64,000 nt of DNA, taken from contig DATNQD010000059.1 in the NCBI GenBank assembly GCA_036702865.1, forward strand, positions 1-64,000. The letters are read 5' to 3'. The notes beneath the pieces were generated by a model that was not told the DNA's origin, searched no databases, and worked only from the letters and a program-made list of their open reading frames with translations. This document shows positions 36,914 to 45,645 of this stretch, one piece after another (position 1 is the stretch's first letter; the number at the start of each line of letters is the position of its first letter). The stretch is from Trichocoleus sp. Its GTDB lineage: Bacteria > Cyanobacteriota > Cyanobacteriia > Elainellales > Elainellaceae. Position numbers and translations under genes: made by a program.

Positions 36914-37060
36914 TTTTTTTGATCTAGAACATTTCATTCTGCTTTATTCTGGTCTGCTTTTCTAATTCATTGAAGATGTTTGAATTCACAGTCACATCTT
37001 TTAGTTTCATCTTAACTAAACTGTTCAACTTCAATCCCTTGTCGTAACGAGCAAAAAATT

Positions 37061-38263
37061 GTGAAGCCTGATTTTATTTCACAAAGTAAGCCGTTTTTGA
37101 AGCCCTCTGCCCGCTGGAGGATCGCAACTGTAGTGATTGCTGCACTTCTGGTAAGTGGAGTGGCACTTCACTATACATTTCGCTTTCGGCGTGGTTTGAC
37201 AGCAGCCAGTTCGACAGCCAATGCATCAAAACTCACAGCAGTTTCAGCGTTGGGACACTTGGAACCAGAAGGAGATGTTATTCATTTATCTGCTCCAAGT
37301 CTCTCAAGCAGCATTGGCAGCCGAGTTGCCAAAATAATGGTACAGGAGGGGGATGCCGTTCAACCTGGGCAGGTAGTTGCAATTTTAGATAACGCAGTCA
37401 GTTTGCAGGCGGCATTGGAGCAAGCGTTAAAAGGGGTCGAAGTAGCGAAGGCGAACCTTGCGAAGGTGCAGGCAGGCGAGAAAACTGGAAAACTAGAGGC
37501 ACAGGTAGCGACGATCGCCAATTTAAAAGCCGAGATGCAGGGGCAGCTCATGGCGCAAGACCAAACGATTGCCCGTTTTAGAGCAGCCCTGAAAAATGCT
37601 CAGATCGAACATCAACGGTATCAAAAACTGTTTGAGGATGGGGCAGTGACTGCTTCACAGTTAGATAGCAAGCAACTGACCCGGACAACGGCTCAAGAGC
37701 AGCTTAACGAAGCAGAGGTCAATCGCAGCAAAATTGCGGCAACATTTCGAGCACAAATTATAGCAGCCGAAGCAACCTTAAACGAAATTTCTGAGATTCG
37801 CCCAACGGATGTTCAAGCTGCTCAAGCGGAGATCAGCCAGGCGATGGCAAACGTCACTAAAGCAAAAGCAGACTTAGATCTCGCCTACATTCGATCGCCC
37901 ATTAGCGGCAAAATTCTGAAGATTTATACTCGCTCTGGTGAAGTAGTTGGGGATAAAGGAATTGCAGCGATCGGCCAAACAACTCAAATGAATGTTGTTG
38001 CAGAAGTGTATGAATTAGATATCGACAAAGTGAAAATGGGTCAGTCTGCCACGATTACCAGCAATGCATTCACAGACAAGTTGTCGGGAACCGTAGTTCA
38101 GATTGGGCAACAAGTCAATCCACAAGACATTATTAGCACTGATCCAACCGCAAATGTGGACGGTAGAATTGTTGAGGTCAAAATTCGCCTAAGCCCTGCT
38201 GCCAGCGAGCGAGTTGCCGCACTGACGAATCTACAAGTAAATGTTGTGATTGATAACAAGTAA
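37061..38263 (+). CDS. devB: DevB-like HlyD membrane-fusion protein
   Basis: A 400-residue periplasmic adaptor. One N-terminal helix (RIATVVIAALLVSGVALHYT, ~20-40), then a biotinyl-lipoyl-like half motif (SRVAKIMVQEGDAVQPGQVVAIL), a long coiled-coil hairpin (~105-265), the returning lipoyl half (DLDLAYIRSPISGKILKIYT) and beta-barrel segments. Matches DevB of Anabaena, which links the DevCA ABC transporter to TolC and exports heterocyst glycolipids. GTG start. Followed by devC (49 bp) and devA (29 bp). In this cluster it probably exports the lipid product; the substrate is inferred from neighbours. Confidence 0.9.
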   Translation: MKPDFISQSKPFLKPSARWRIATVVIAALLVSGVALHYTFRFRRGLTAASSTANASKLTAVSALGHLEPEGDVIHLSAPSLSSSIGSRVAKIMVQEGDAVQPGQVVAILDNAVSLQAALEQALKGVEVAKANLAKVQAGEKTGKLEAQVATIANLKAEMQGQLMAQDQTIARFRAALKNAQIEHQRYQKLFEDGAVTASQLDSKQLTRTTAQEQLNEAEVNRSKIAATFRAQIIAAEATLNEISEIRPTDVQAAQAEISQAMANVTKAKADLDLAYIRSPISGKILKIYTRSGEVVGDKGIAAIGQTTQMNVVAEVYELDIDKVKMGQSATITSNAFTDKLSGTVVQIGQQVNPQDIISTDPTANVDGRIVEVKIRLSPAASERVAALTNLQVNVVIDNK

Positions 38264-38312
38264 TCGATCGTAGAGACAACCCTGCTGCTGTTCCATTGCA
38301 CTCTGAAGCCGT

Positions 38313-39464
38313 ATGTTTAACATTCCTCTAGCCTGGCTACAACTCAGCCGTGAACGAATGCGGTTGGTGATTGCTTTAGCGGGTATTGCCTTTGCTGTCA
38401 TTCTTATGTTTATGCAGCTTGGGTTTCAGACAGCACTATATGATAGCGCGACTCGGCTGCATCAGAGTTTGCAGGGTGATTTAGTACTGATCAGTGCTCG
38501 CTCCAAATCTTTGGGGTATATGAGACGATTTTCCTGGCGGCGATTGTATCAACTATTGAGCGTTGATGGGGTTGCATCAGTGAGCCCGATGTATGTTGAC
38601 TTTGCCGATTGGCGCAATCCTGAGACAGGAAACTTTCGCTCTATCTATGTTTATGCGTTTGAGCTGGGAAACGCTGTTTTTAACATGCCTGAAGTCAACC
38701 AAAGCCTGAGTAAACTGAGGCTTCCCGAAAACATTTTGTTCGATCGTGCTTCTCGCGCTGAGTATGGTGCAGTTGCCGCAGCGTTTGAACAGGGAGAGCC
38801 AGTTGTTACTGAGGTTAGTGGTAAGCGCATCAATGTGGTTGGCCTGTTTACGCTGGGTCCTTCATTTGGGGCAGATGGAAATCTGATCACCACCGATACA
38901 AATTTTCTGCGTCTTTTTCCAAAACGGAAATTAGGGGAAATTGATATTGGGCTAGTTCAACTTCAGCCCGGAACTGATGTCCAAAATGCTTTAAAAACTG
39001 TCCAGGCAAACTTACCCAAAGATGTCAAAGTTCTGACTCATCAGGAGTTTATTGATTTTGAAAAGCATTACTGGCAGTCGAGCACCGCGATCGGGTTTAT
39101 CTTTACTTTGGGCGTTGGTATGGGGTTTATTGTGGGGACAGTAATTGTCTACCAAATCCTTTACAGTGATGTCTCTGATCATCTCTCAGAATATGCCACT
39201 CTAAAGGCGATGGGCTATAAAAACCTGTATTTAGAGCTTGTTGTGTTTCAAGAAGCAATCATTTTAGCGGTTCTAGGATATATTCCTGGATTTGCACTTT
39301 CCCTTGGCTTATATGATTTGACGAAGAATGCAACGTTTTTACCGCTCGGTATGCAGTTGAAGCGTGCTTTAGTTGTTCTGGTACTTGCTGTTTTAATGTG
39401 TGCTATTTCGGGTTTGGTGGCAGTTCGACGATTGCGGCAAGCTGATCCAGCCGATATCTTCTAA
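38313..39464 (+). CDS. devC: DevC-like ABC exporter permease (MacB/FtsX fold)
   Basis: A 383-residue permease with the MacB-type topology: one N-terminal helix (LVIALAGIAFAVILMFMQLG, ~18-38), a periplasmic domain of about 200 residues, and three C-terminal helices (~265-290, 315-335, 350-372) in the FtsX-like domain (IGFIFTLGVGMGFIVGTVIV and LVVLVLAVLMCAISGLVAV). The DevC pattern SRERMRLVIALAGI, with YATLKAMGY in the coupling region, is seen. Works with DevA and DevB as a TolC-dependent exporter. Confidence 0.92.
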   Translation: MFNIPLAWLQLSRERMRLVIALAGIAFAVILMFMQLGFQTALYDSATRLHQSLQGDLVLISARSKSLGYMRRFSWRRLYQLLSVDGVASVSPMYVDFADWRNPETGNFRSIYVYAFELGNAVFNMPEVNQSLSKLRLPENILFDRASRAEYGAVAAAFEQGEPVVTEVSGKRINVVGLFTLGPSFGADGNLITTDTNFLRLFPKRKLGEIDIGLVQLQPGTDVQNALKTVQANLPKDVKVLTHQEFIDFEKHYWQSSTAIGFIFTLGVGMGFIVGTVIVYQILYSDVSDHLSEYATLKAMGYKNLYLELVVFQEAIILAVLGYIPGFALSLGLYDLTKNATFLPLGMQLKRALVVLVLAVLMCAISGLVAVRRLRQADPADIF

Positions 39465-39493
39465 ATTATTTTTTAGATCATTTATGAGTCTAT

Positions 39494-40189
39494 ATGTATC
39501 AACAATCGCTTGTTTCCATTAAACATTTAAATCACTATTTTGGTCAGGGTGCTTTACGTAGGCAAACCTTGTCTAACATTAATTTAGAGATTTATCCGGG
39601 TGAGATTGTCATCCTATCTGGACCATCTGGATCAGGCAAAACAACCTTACTGACTTTAATTGGCGGGTTGCGATCGATTCATGAGGGTAGCCTGAAAGTA
39701 ATGGGGCAAGAGCTACGGAATGCAACTGATGAAAAATTAATAGAAGTTCGTCGCCATATTGGATATATTTTTCAAGCGCATAATTTATTGCGTTCTTTAA
39801 CCGCTCAGCAGAACGTTCAAATGTCTGTTCAGCTTCATTCCCATCTCTCGAAATCTGAAGCACAGCTACAATCTCAGGAAGCACTCGAAGCAGTCGGGTT
39901 AGGGCAGCGCATTAATTATTATCCAGAAAACTTATCCGGTGGACAGAAGCAGCGAGTTGCGATCGCCCGTGCTTTAGTGAGTCATCCTAAGCTTGTGTTG
40001 GCAGATGAACCGACTGCTGCTTTGGACAGTAAATCAGGTCGAGATGTTGTGAATTTAATGCAGCAATTAGTTCGGGAACAGGGGTGCGCTGTTCTCATGG
40101 TGACTCACGATAATCGCATCCTTGATGTTGCCGATCGCATTATTCATATGGAAGATGGTCAACTTGTCACAAACTATGCAGCAGTCTAA
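39494..40189 (+). CDS. devA: DevA-like ABC exporter ATPase
   Basis: A 231-residue ATPase of the LolD/MacB group: Walker A LSGPSGSGKTTLLTLIGGLR, Q-loop YIFQAHNLLRSLTAQQNV, signature LSGGQKQRVAIARAL, Walker B LVLADEPTAALD, His switch LMVTHD. Begins YFGQGALRRQTLSNINLEI as in DevA proteins. It follows devC by 29 bp; its 3' end overlaps the thioesterase start by 14 bases. Energises export through DevB and TolC. Confidence 0.93.
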   Translation: MYQQSLVSIKHLNHYFGQGALRRQTLSNINLEIYPGEIVILSGPSGSGKTTLLTLIGGLRSIHEGSLKVMGQELRNATDEKLIEVRRHIGYIFQAHNLLRSLTAQQNVQMSVQLHSHLSKSEAQLQSQEALEAVGLGQRINYYPENLSGGQKQRVAIARALVSHPKLVLADEPTAALDSKSGRDVVNLMQQLVREQGCAVLMVTHDNRILDVADRIIHMEDGQLVTNYAAV

Positions 40190-40931
40190 TTTGTGGGTGA
40201 AGGTTCCTAAACCCAATCCAGATGCTTCAATGCGCTTGTTCTGCCTACCCTATGCTGGAGGTGGCACAATGCCATTTCGGACTTGGGCAGATCACTTGCC
40301 GCCCCAAATTGAGGTCTGTCTTGTACAGCTTCCCGGTCGAGAAGCACGATTCCGCGAATCTCCCTTCACTAACATTACGCCGCTTGTTCAAACCCTTGCT
40401 CAGGTGCTTGATCCTTATTTAGATCTTCCTTTTGCTTTATTTGGGCACAGTATGGGGTCGCTGATTTGCTTTGAGTTGGCTCGTCAGTTGAGAGCATGGC
40501 AAAAGCCTAGTCCTTTACATCTCTTTGTTTCAGGTCGGCGGGCACCCCAAATCCCCGATCGTGATCCGCTGATGTATACTCTGCCAGAAGGTGAATTTTT
40601 GCAGAAGTTACGTCAGCTTAATGGAACGCCGAAGCAGGTGTTGGAAAGTGCCGAATTAATGCAGTTATTTTTGCCAGTTTTAAGAGCAGATTTTGCCATT
40701 TTAGGAAGCTACGTTTATTTGGAAGAACGTCCGTTTGATTTTCCGATCTCTGCTTTTGGTGGTTTAGAAGATACAATAGAACCGTTTAATTTACTGGAAT
40801 ACTGGAACAAGCAAACTTGTTCTTCCTTCTCACTGCAATTGTTTCCTGGTGATCATTTTTTCCTGAATACGAACCAGCAAAGCCTTCTAGAAAATGTTGG
40901 ACGGCTTGTCCTGCAAACTCAGCCATCTTAA
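40176..40931 (+). CDS. Type II thioesterase (alpha/beta hydrolase)
   Basis: A 251-residue GrsT-like thioesterase. Seen: RLFCLPYAGGGTMPFRTWAD, LPGREARFRESPF, the nucleophile in FALFGHSMGSLICFELAR, an Asp near the lid, and the catalytic His in FPGDHFFLN. These enzymes remove stalled or misprimed acyl groups from carrier proteins of PKS/NRPS systems; because the PKS here releases by reduction, this protein is more likely a proofreader than the release enzyme. ATG 40176 overlaps devA by 14 bases; longer in-frame starts would overlap more. Translational coupling to devA ties the exporter to the biosynthetic genes. Confidence 0.92.
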   Translation: MQQSNLWVKVPKPNPDASMRLFCLPYAGGGTMPFRTWADHLPPQIEVCLVQLPGREARFRESPFTNITPLVQTLAQVLDPYLDLPFALFGHSMGSLICFELARQLRAWQKPSPLHLFVSGRRAPQIPDRDPLMYTLPEGEFLQKLRQLNGTPKQVLESAELMQLFLPVLRADFAILGSYVYLEERPFDFPISAFGGLEDTIEPFNLLEYWNKQTCSSFSLQLFPGDHFFLNTNQQSLLENVGRLVLQTQPS

Positions 40932-41062
40932 GTAGAGTGATTGAGGGTATCGCTGAATAAAGGTATAAAGTTGTGAATTGATAGAAAACACGGTAGGTGG
41001 TATTAAGTTGTCGATCGTTCAACTTCGCCTGCTGTATTTTTCGCAATATTAGTTAATAAAAA

Positions 41063-41095
41063 TTAGATAACGAGTTAACAGAATTTAGATAACGA
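41063..41095 (+). promoter_or_regulatory. Pair of 11-bp direct repeats, 22 bp apart
   Basis: TTAGATAACGA occurs at 41063-41073 and 41085-41095. The 22-bp offset is about two helical turns, so one protein could bind both on the same face. A regulator is not identified. Confidence 0.4.
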
Positions 41096-41339
41096 ACTCG
41101 CTCATATCAGTCATACTTAGCAGAAATAGAATGACATAAGCCCCTAAACTTTGGGCTAGAGTCTCCCTGTGATGACCTAAATCCCTTGTTGCTTCAAGCG
41201 ATGGCGGAAGTTCATGGTCTATTTAGTGCTGCTTTTAGCTATGAACAAACTCGATTAAAGTCAATCAATTTAAATAGCTGTTCTATGCCTTCACAAGAGG
41301 TAACTTTTGGATAGAAGCCTTACTAAATCATCAACTTTT

Positions 41340-41371
41340 CAATTAACTATCAATTAACTATCAATTAACTA
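41340..41371 (+). repeat. 11-bp tandem repeat upstream of the sheath gene
   Basis: CAATTAACTAT is repeated at 41340-41350 and 41351-41361, with a nearly complete third copy to 41371. It lies about 145 bp before the sheath gene. It may be slippage sequence or binding sites. Confidence 0.7.
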
Positions 41372-41515
41372 ATAGGTTGGATACTTTGAGAACAGCTATC
41401 TAAACTAATGTTTCTTGAGAAGTTATCTTAGCCATATATGGTAAGTTCTTGTGGCTAGTGCGCTAGAAGCTGTTTGCATACTCACTGGTAAAAATCAATC
41501 GGGAGAGCCTCAACA

Positions 41516-43447
41516 ATGCCCATTACACCTACCTATCCTGGAGTTTATGTCGAAGAGATTCCCAGTGGAGTACATACCATTACAGGAGTTAGCACTTCAG
41601 TCACAGCTTTTGTTGGTGCGGCAAAACGGGGACCTCTTAACAAAGCCGTGCGTATTCTTAGCTACAGCGACTTTGAACGCAGCTTTGGTGGGTTAGATGC
41701 TGGCTCAGAGCTAAGCTATGCCGTCCGTCAGTTTTTTTTGAATGGAGGTAGTGATGCCTGGATCGTCCGACTGGCAAAGAACGCTGCTCCTGCTTCGATC
41801 GAACTGAAAAATGGTAACGATCAAAATGTTCTCAAAGTCCAGGCACTCAATGAGGGCAATAGCGGTAACGGCATCGGGGTTCAAGTTGATCATCAAACCA
41901 GTAGTCCGACCAACACATTCAATCTGACCATCAGTTATACATCTCAAGATAATCCGAGCGATCGAATTAGCGAGACATTTAAGAATTTATCGATGAACGC
42001 TCGTGACGCAAATTATGTATTAAGCGTGGTCAATGGGGTTTCTCAATTGATTACAATTCAACGACTTGTTGAGCCATCCAACGCGAATGGTACAGGAACC
42101 AGTGTAAGCGGTGCCCTGACTGATATAGATGGATTAGTAGATGATTATCACAACGAATTTCAGGTTGTTGTCAATGGTGCTTCGCCCGTAACCGTTAAAA
42201 TCACAACATTAGAAGGGGATAATGCGGAAAGTAAATTCGGCTATCTTTGCGATCGAATTGCTGACCAAGTAAAACAAGCAGCAAACGGGAATACTGCTCT
42301 CAGTAATTTCAGATGTGAGCGTCAGGACAATACGATCGTTCTAACTTCAGGCGAGCCAGGTGAGGCGTCGAGCGTGCGCGTACTGCCTGGGATAAGAAAT
42401 GATCTGTCAGCCCGATTAAAGCTAGGGACTCTCAATGGTGGAATCGAAACGGATGCTGTTGCAGTGTTCCGACCTGCTCAAACCCCTCCAAGTTCCCAAC
42501 CTGCCCAAACTCCTCCAGGTATCCGATTGGTGGGTGGTCACGAGACGCCCTACAAAGCAGATGATGCCAACGCCCTCAGCCTATTTGTTGCCAATCGTGA
42601 TGAACGTAAGGGAATCTATGCGCTGGAATCCGTGGACTTATTCAACATCCTCTGCTTACCTGGAGTGACAAATCCCGGCATCTTAGCGGACGCACAAGCC
42701 TATTGCAAGTCTCGGCGAGCGTTTTTAATTGCCGATGCTCCGCCCACTGCAAAAACTCCTGCGGATATACCTGCCCCAATACAGGCTTTACAAAAAACAG
42801 AGTATGGTGCAGTTTATTATCCCTGGATTTACATCGCTGACCCACTGAATAATGGCAAGCTGCGCCTGACGGCACCCAGTGGGACGATCGCCGGACTCTA
42901 TGCCCGCACAGACAGCACCCGTGGCGTTTGGAAAGCTCCTGCCGGGACTGAAGCCAATTTAGTCGGCGTGCAGGCATTAGATTACCGCTTGACCGATGCT
43001 GAAAATGGCACCCTCAATCCATTAGGAGTGAATTGCATTCGGTTGTTGCCTGCCTATGGTGCAGTTGCCTGGGGCGCTCGTACCCTCAGAGGGTCGGATG
43101 ATGCTGGGTCGGAGTATAAATACATTCCAGTCCGGCGGCTTGCCCTAATGATTGAGGAAAGCCTCTATCGCGGTAGCCAGTGGATAGTGTTTGAGCCGAA
43201 TGATGAGTCGTTGTGGGCACAGATCCGGTTGAATCTGGGTGCGTTTATGCACAATTTGTTTCGGCAGGGAGCGTTTCAAGGTAAATCTCCGCGAGAAGCA
43301 TACTTTGTGAAGTGCGACAGCGAAACTACGACGCAGAGCGACATTAATTTAGGAATTGTCAATATTCTGGTAGGGTTTGCACCGTTGAAGCCCGCAGAGT
43401 TTGTGATCATTCAAATACAGCAAATGGCAGGGCAGATTCAAGCTTAA
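41516..43447 (+). CDS. Contractile tail sheath protein (eCIS, Afp2-4/Pvc2-like)
   Basis: A 643-residue sheath subunit that contracts to drive the inner tube. The N-terminal signature PTYPGVYVEEIPSGVHTITG and TAFVGAAKRGP match phage tail sheath/Afp sheath proteins. The conserved C-terminal core has IPVRRLALMIEESLYRGSQW, VFEPNDESLWAQIR and FFV/YFVKCD-type strand donors. A variable, probably surface-exposed domain (~100-330) carries Asn/Thr-rich sequence. Only one sheath gene is present, in contrast to the several of Afp and PVC. First gene of an operon of closely packed genes. Confidence 0.95.
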   Translation: MPITPTYPGVYVEEIPSGVHTITGVSTSVTAFVGAAKRGPLNKAVRILSYSDFERSFGGLDAGSELSYAVRQFFLNGGSDAWIVRLAKNAAPASIELKNGNDQNVLKVQALNEGNSGNGIGVQVDHQTSSPTNTFNLTISYTSQDNPSDRISETFKNLSMNARDANYVLSVVNGVSQLITIQRLVEPSNANGTGTSVSGALTDIDGLVDDYHNEFQVVVNGASPVTVKITTLEGDNAESKFGYLCDRIADQVKQAANGNTALSNFRCERQDNTIVLTSGEPGEASSVRVLPGIRNDLSARLKLGTLNGGIETDAVAVFRPAQTPPSSQPAQTPPGIRLVGGHETPYKADDANALSLFVANRDERKGIYALESVDLFNILCLPGVTNPGILADAQAYCKSRRAFLIADAPPTAKTPADIPAPIQALQKTEYGAVYYPWIYIADPLNNGKLRLTAPSGTIAGLYARTDSTRGVWKAPAGTEANLVGVQALDYRLTDAENGTLNPLGVNCIRLLPAYGAVAWGARTLRGSDDAGSEYKYIPVRRLALMIEESLYRGSQWIVFEPNDESLWAQIRLNLGAFMHNLFRQGAFQGKSPREAYFVKCDSETTTQSDINLGIVNILVGFAPLKPAEFVIIQIQQMAGQIQA

Positions 43448-43459
43448 GGGAGATCAGAG

Positions 43460-43972
43460 ATGGCACAGTTTAGCGTCAATGCACAACGGTTTGACCCCTA
43501 CAAAAACTTCAAGTTTCGGGTCAAGTGGGATGGTCGATATGTGGCTGGCATCAGCAAAGTGGGTGCGCTCAAGCGAACGACAGAAGTTGTGAAACATCGA
43601 GAAGGGGGAGATCCGAGTAGCGATCGCCTTTCTCCGGGACGCAGCACCTATGAAGCCATTACTTTGGAGCGGGGAGTCACGCACGACACAGAGTTTGAGA
43701 AGTGGGCAAATAAAGTGTGGAGCTATGGTGCTGGGTTAGGCGCAGAAGTCTCGTTGAAAGATTTTCGGAAGGATCTGATTATCGAAGTTTATAACGAAGC
43801 AGGACAACTGGCGATCGCCTACAAAGTGTACCGCACATGGGTTTCGGAATATCAAGCCCTGCCCGAACTGGATGCTAATGCCAATGCGATCGCAATTCAA
43901 ACGCTCAAACTAGAAAATGAGGGATGGGAGCGAGACTACGAAGTATCAGAACCAAGTGAACCCAGCTTTTGA
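43460..43972 (+). CDS. Tail tube protein (gp19/Afp1-like)
   Basis: A 170-residue inner-tube subunit of the T4 gp19 family: DPYKNFKFRVKWDGRYVAGI, then VVKHREGGDPSSDRLSPGR (the typical loop), YEAITLERGVTHDTEFEKWA and VYRTWVSEYQALPELDANAN. Forms the hexameric tube inside the sheath. It starts 12 bp after the sheath gene. A single tube gene is seen. Confidence 0.95.
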   Translation: MAQFSVNAQRFDPYKNFKFRVKWDGRYVAGISKVGALKRTTEVVKHREGGDPSSDRLSPGRSTYEAITLERGVTHDTEFEKWANKVWSYGAGLGAEVSLKDFRKDLIIEVYNEAGQLAIAYKVYRTWVSEYQALPELDANANAIAIQTLKLENEGWERDYEVSEPSEPSF

Positions 43973-44034
43973 GTATTAACTTTGATGATTGAACTTTTGA
44001 TGATTGAACTTTGCTTATGAGATAGAGGCAGTTT

Positions 44035-44769
44035 ATGCGTCCATTGAGCGCGAATGATGTTATCACTGTTTGGGAGTTGGGACAGCGGCTACACCCCCTG
44101 GAACGATCGATCGCATTATTGTCTGTTGCTTATCCTGATTGGTCTCAGCAGGAGTTAGCGAAGCTGAGTGTGGGGCAACGCGATCGTCGTTTGTTGGAAT
44201 TGCGTCAGATGACGATTGGTTCTCAGCTCAATAGTTTAATTGCTTGTCCAAACTGTGGCGATCGTTTGGAGTTTGCGCTCAATGTCTCTGATATTTGTGT
44301 GGATGAATTATCGGATGCTGTCTGCATTGACAAAACAATTCAAATTGGAGAATTTGAGTGTCAGTTTCGGTTGCCCAATAGCTTGGATCTGGCACGGTTA
44401 ACAGTAGCTCAAACTGTTGATGAAGCTTATTGCTCTTTAACTGAGAATTGTATTTTACAGGTTAGTCAAGCTGGCACTTCTGTTTCCTGGGATGCCTTGC
44501 CATCAGAGGCAATTACTCAGTTAGCGCAGCATATAAGTGACTGTGATCCTCAAGCAGAAGTAATGCTGGATCTGGATTGTCCTGCCTGTGGACATCATTG
44601 GCAAACTGTGTTTGATATTGTGTCGTTTTTCTGGACAGAACTTGATTCTCTGGCACGACGATTACTGCAAGATGTGCATGTATTGGCAAAGGCATATGGT
44701 TGGCGAGAATCAGACATTTTATCGATGAGTGCCACAAGGCGGCAGTTTTATCTGGAGATGGTGATGTAA
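44035..44769 (+). CDS. Gp26-like baseplate assembly protein with two zinc knuckles
   Basis: A 244-residue protein like the T4 gp26-type proteins found in this position in eCIS loci. The first half has WELGQRLHPLERSIALLSVA. Two CxxC pairs, CPNCG (~residue 64) and CPACG (~184), probably bind one zinc. The end, LAKAYGWRESDILSMSATRRQFYL, is the conserved signature of this group. GAGG precedes ATG 44035. Likely an assembly chaperone or baseplate factor; not a structural enzyme. Confidence 0.75.
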   Translation: MRPLSANDVITVWELGQRLHPLERSIALLSVAYPDWSQQELAKLSVGQRDRRLLELRQMTIGSQLNSLIACPNCGDRLEFALNVSDICVDELSDAVCIDKTIQIGEFECQFRLPNSLDLARLTVAQTVDEAYCSLTENCILQVSQAGTSVSWDALPSEAITQLAQHISDCDPQAEVMLDLDCPACGHHWQTVFDIVSFFWTELDSLARRLLQDVHVLAKAYGWRESDILSMSATRRQFYLEMVM

Positions 44770-45645
44770 ATGGCAAATTTTTTCACCCGACTAGCAGAAC
44801 GAAGCCTGGGATTAAGCCCTGTAGTGCAGCCTACGATCGCCTCCAGATTTAGCTCTCCATCTGCCCTACCTGATGCGGTAAATCCAGTTCAGCCTATTTC
44901 CCCTGTTCAAGCGCAACTATCTACGCCAGAACGTGATACAGCAATCAAACCGAATACAACTATCAAACCGATTCAAGCACAAGCAGAACCAGAAATCAGC
45001 CTTAAAACATCATTGTCAAATCAGTTATTACAATCGTCTTCTACTCAGCCTGAACCCAACTCTAAACAGCCTTTACAACTGTCTTCTACTCGGCCTGAAC
45101 CCAGCTCTAAACAATTCATTCTTCCCGCTACTGATCCGATCGCTCCCTCTCCATTTATCGGTGAGAAATCAACTCAGGTATCTCTAGAGCCTTTTCGAGT
45201 TTTACATCAGAGTGAGCGCATCCCTGTAGAAAGCCATCCTTTATCAGCGATCGGGCAGCTTACCAGCGAGACACAGAGCGCACCTTCGGCAATTCCTGCG
45301 AACTCATCCAGCCAGCAGGATGCCCTGGTTCCGGTTCCGGTCAGTATTTCTCAGCCACCCGTTACTCAGCAACCAAGCAAGAGCGATCGCCACACTGAAA
45401 ACCGTTCGGCTCCATCTGCTCCAGTTGGGATTCAGCCAGCTTTACGGTCGATCGCTCCATCCTGTGAGTTTTCTCAGGCTCCAGTCGATCGAGAATTGTT
45501 ACCTCCAACCATTCGCGTCAGCATTGGTAGAGTCGAAGTCAGGGCGATTATGCCAACTGCTCCTGCTCCCAAAGTGGCTCCGGTGCGTCCTCGTCCGGCA
45601 GTGTCGCTCAATGATTACCTGAAGCAGCGGGGGGATAAGTCATGA
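44770..45645 (+). CDS. Pro/Ser/Gln-rich low-complexity eCIS protein
   Basis: A 291-residue, mostly disordered protein. A 45-bp direct repeat (from 45036 and 45081) encodes two STxPEPxSKQ units. Only the C-terminal ~60 residues look structured: PPTIRVSIGRVEVRAIMPTA then PRPAVSLNDYLKQRGDKS, a segment seen at the end of similar proteins in eCIS loci. It follows the Gp26-like gene with no spacing and overlaps the next gene by four bases (ATGA). Function unknown; a linker, adaptor or length-related role is possible. Confidence 0.65.
   Translation: MANFFTRLAERSLGLSPVVQPTIASRFSSPSALPDAVNPVQPISPVQAQLSTPERDTAIKPNTTIKPIQAQAEPEISLKTSLSNQLLQSSSTQPEPNSKQPLQLSSTRPEPSSKQFILPATDPIAPSPFIGEKSTQVSLEPFRVLHQSERIPVESHPLSAIGQLTSETQSAPSAIPANSSSQQDALVPVPVSISQPPVTQQPSKSDRHTENRSAPSAPVGIQPALRSIAPSCEFSQAPVDRELLPPTIRVSIGRVEVRAIMPTAPAPKVAPVRPRPAVSLNDYLKQRGDKS

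Larger units (their letters stand above)
40932..41515. promoter_or_regulatory. Promoter region of the contractile injection cluster
   Basis: Nearly 600 gene-free, AT-rich bases separate the lipid cluster from the injection-system operon. They hold a pair of 11-bp direct repeats (41063-41095), an AGCCC/GGGCT hairpin (41139-41157) and an 11-bp tandem repeat (41340-41371). The large plus-strand operon presumably starts here. Confidence 0.5.

Noticed and set aside
37061-40189. DevBCA taken as proof of a heterocyst-forming organism
   Set aside because: DevBCA homologues occur widely in cyanobacteria that do not form heterocysts, and no heterocyst-specific gene is seen in the window.
41201-41320. 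37-codon ATG frame upstream of the injection operon
   Set aside because: No ribosome-binding site, no family, composition like the surrounding intergenic DNA.
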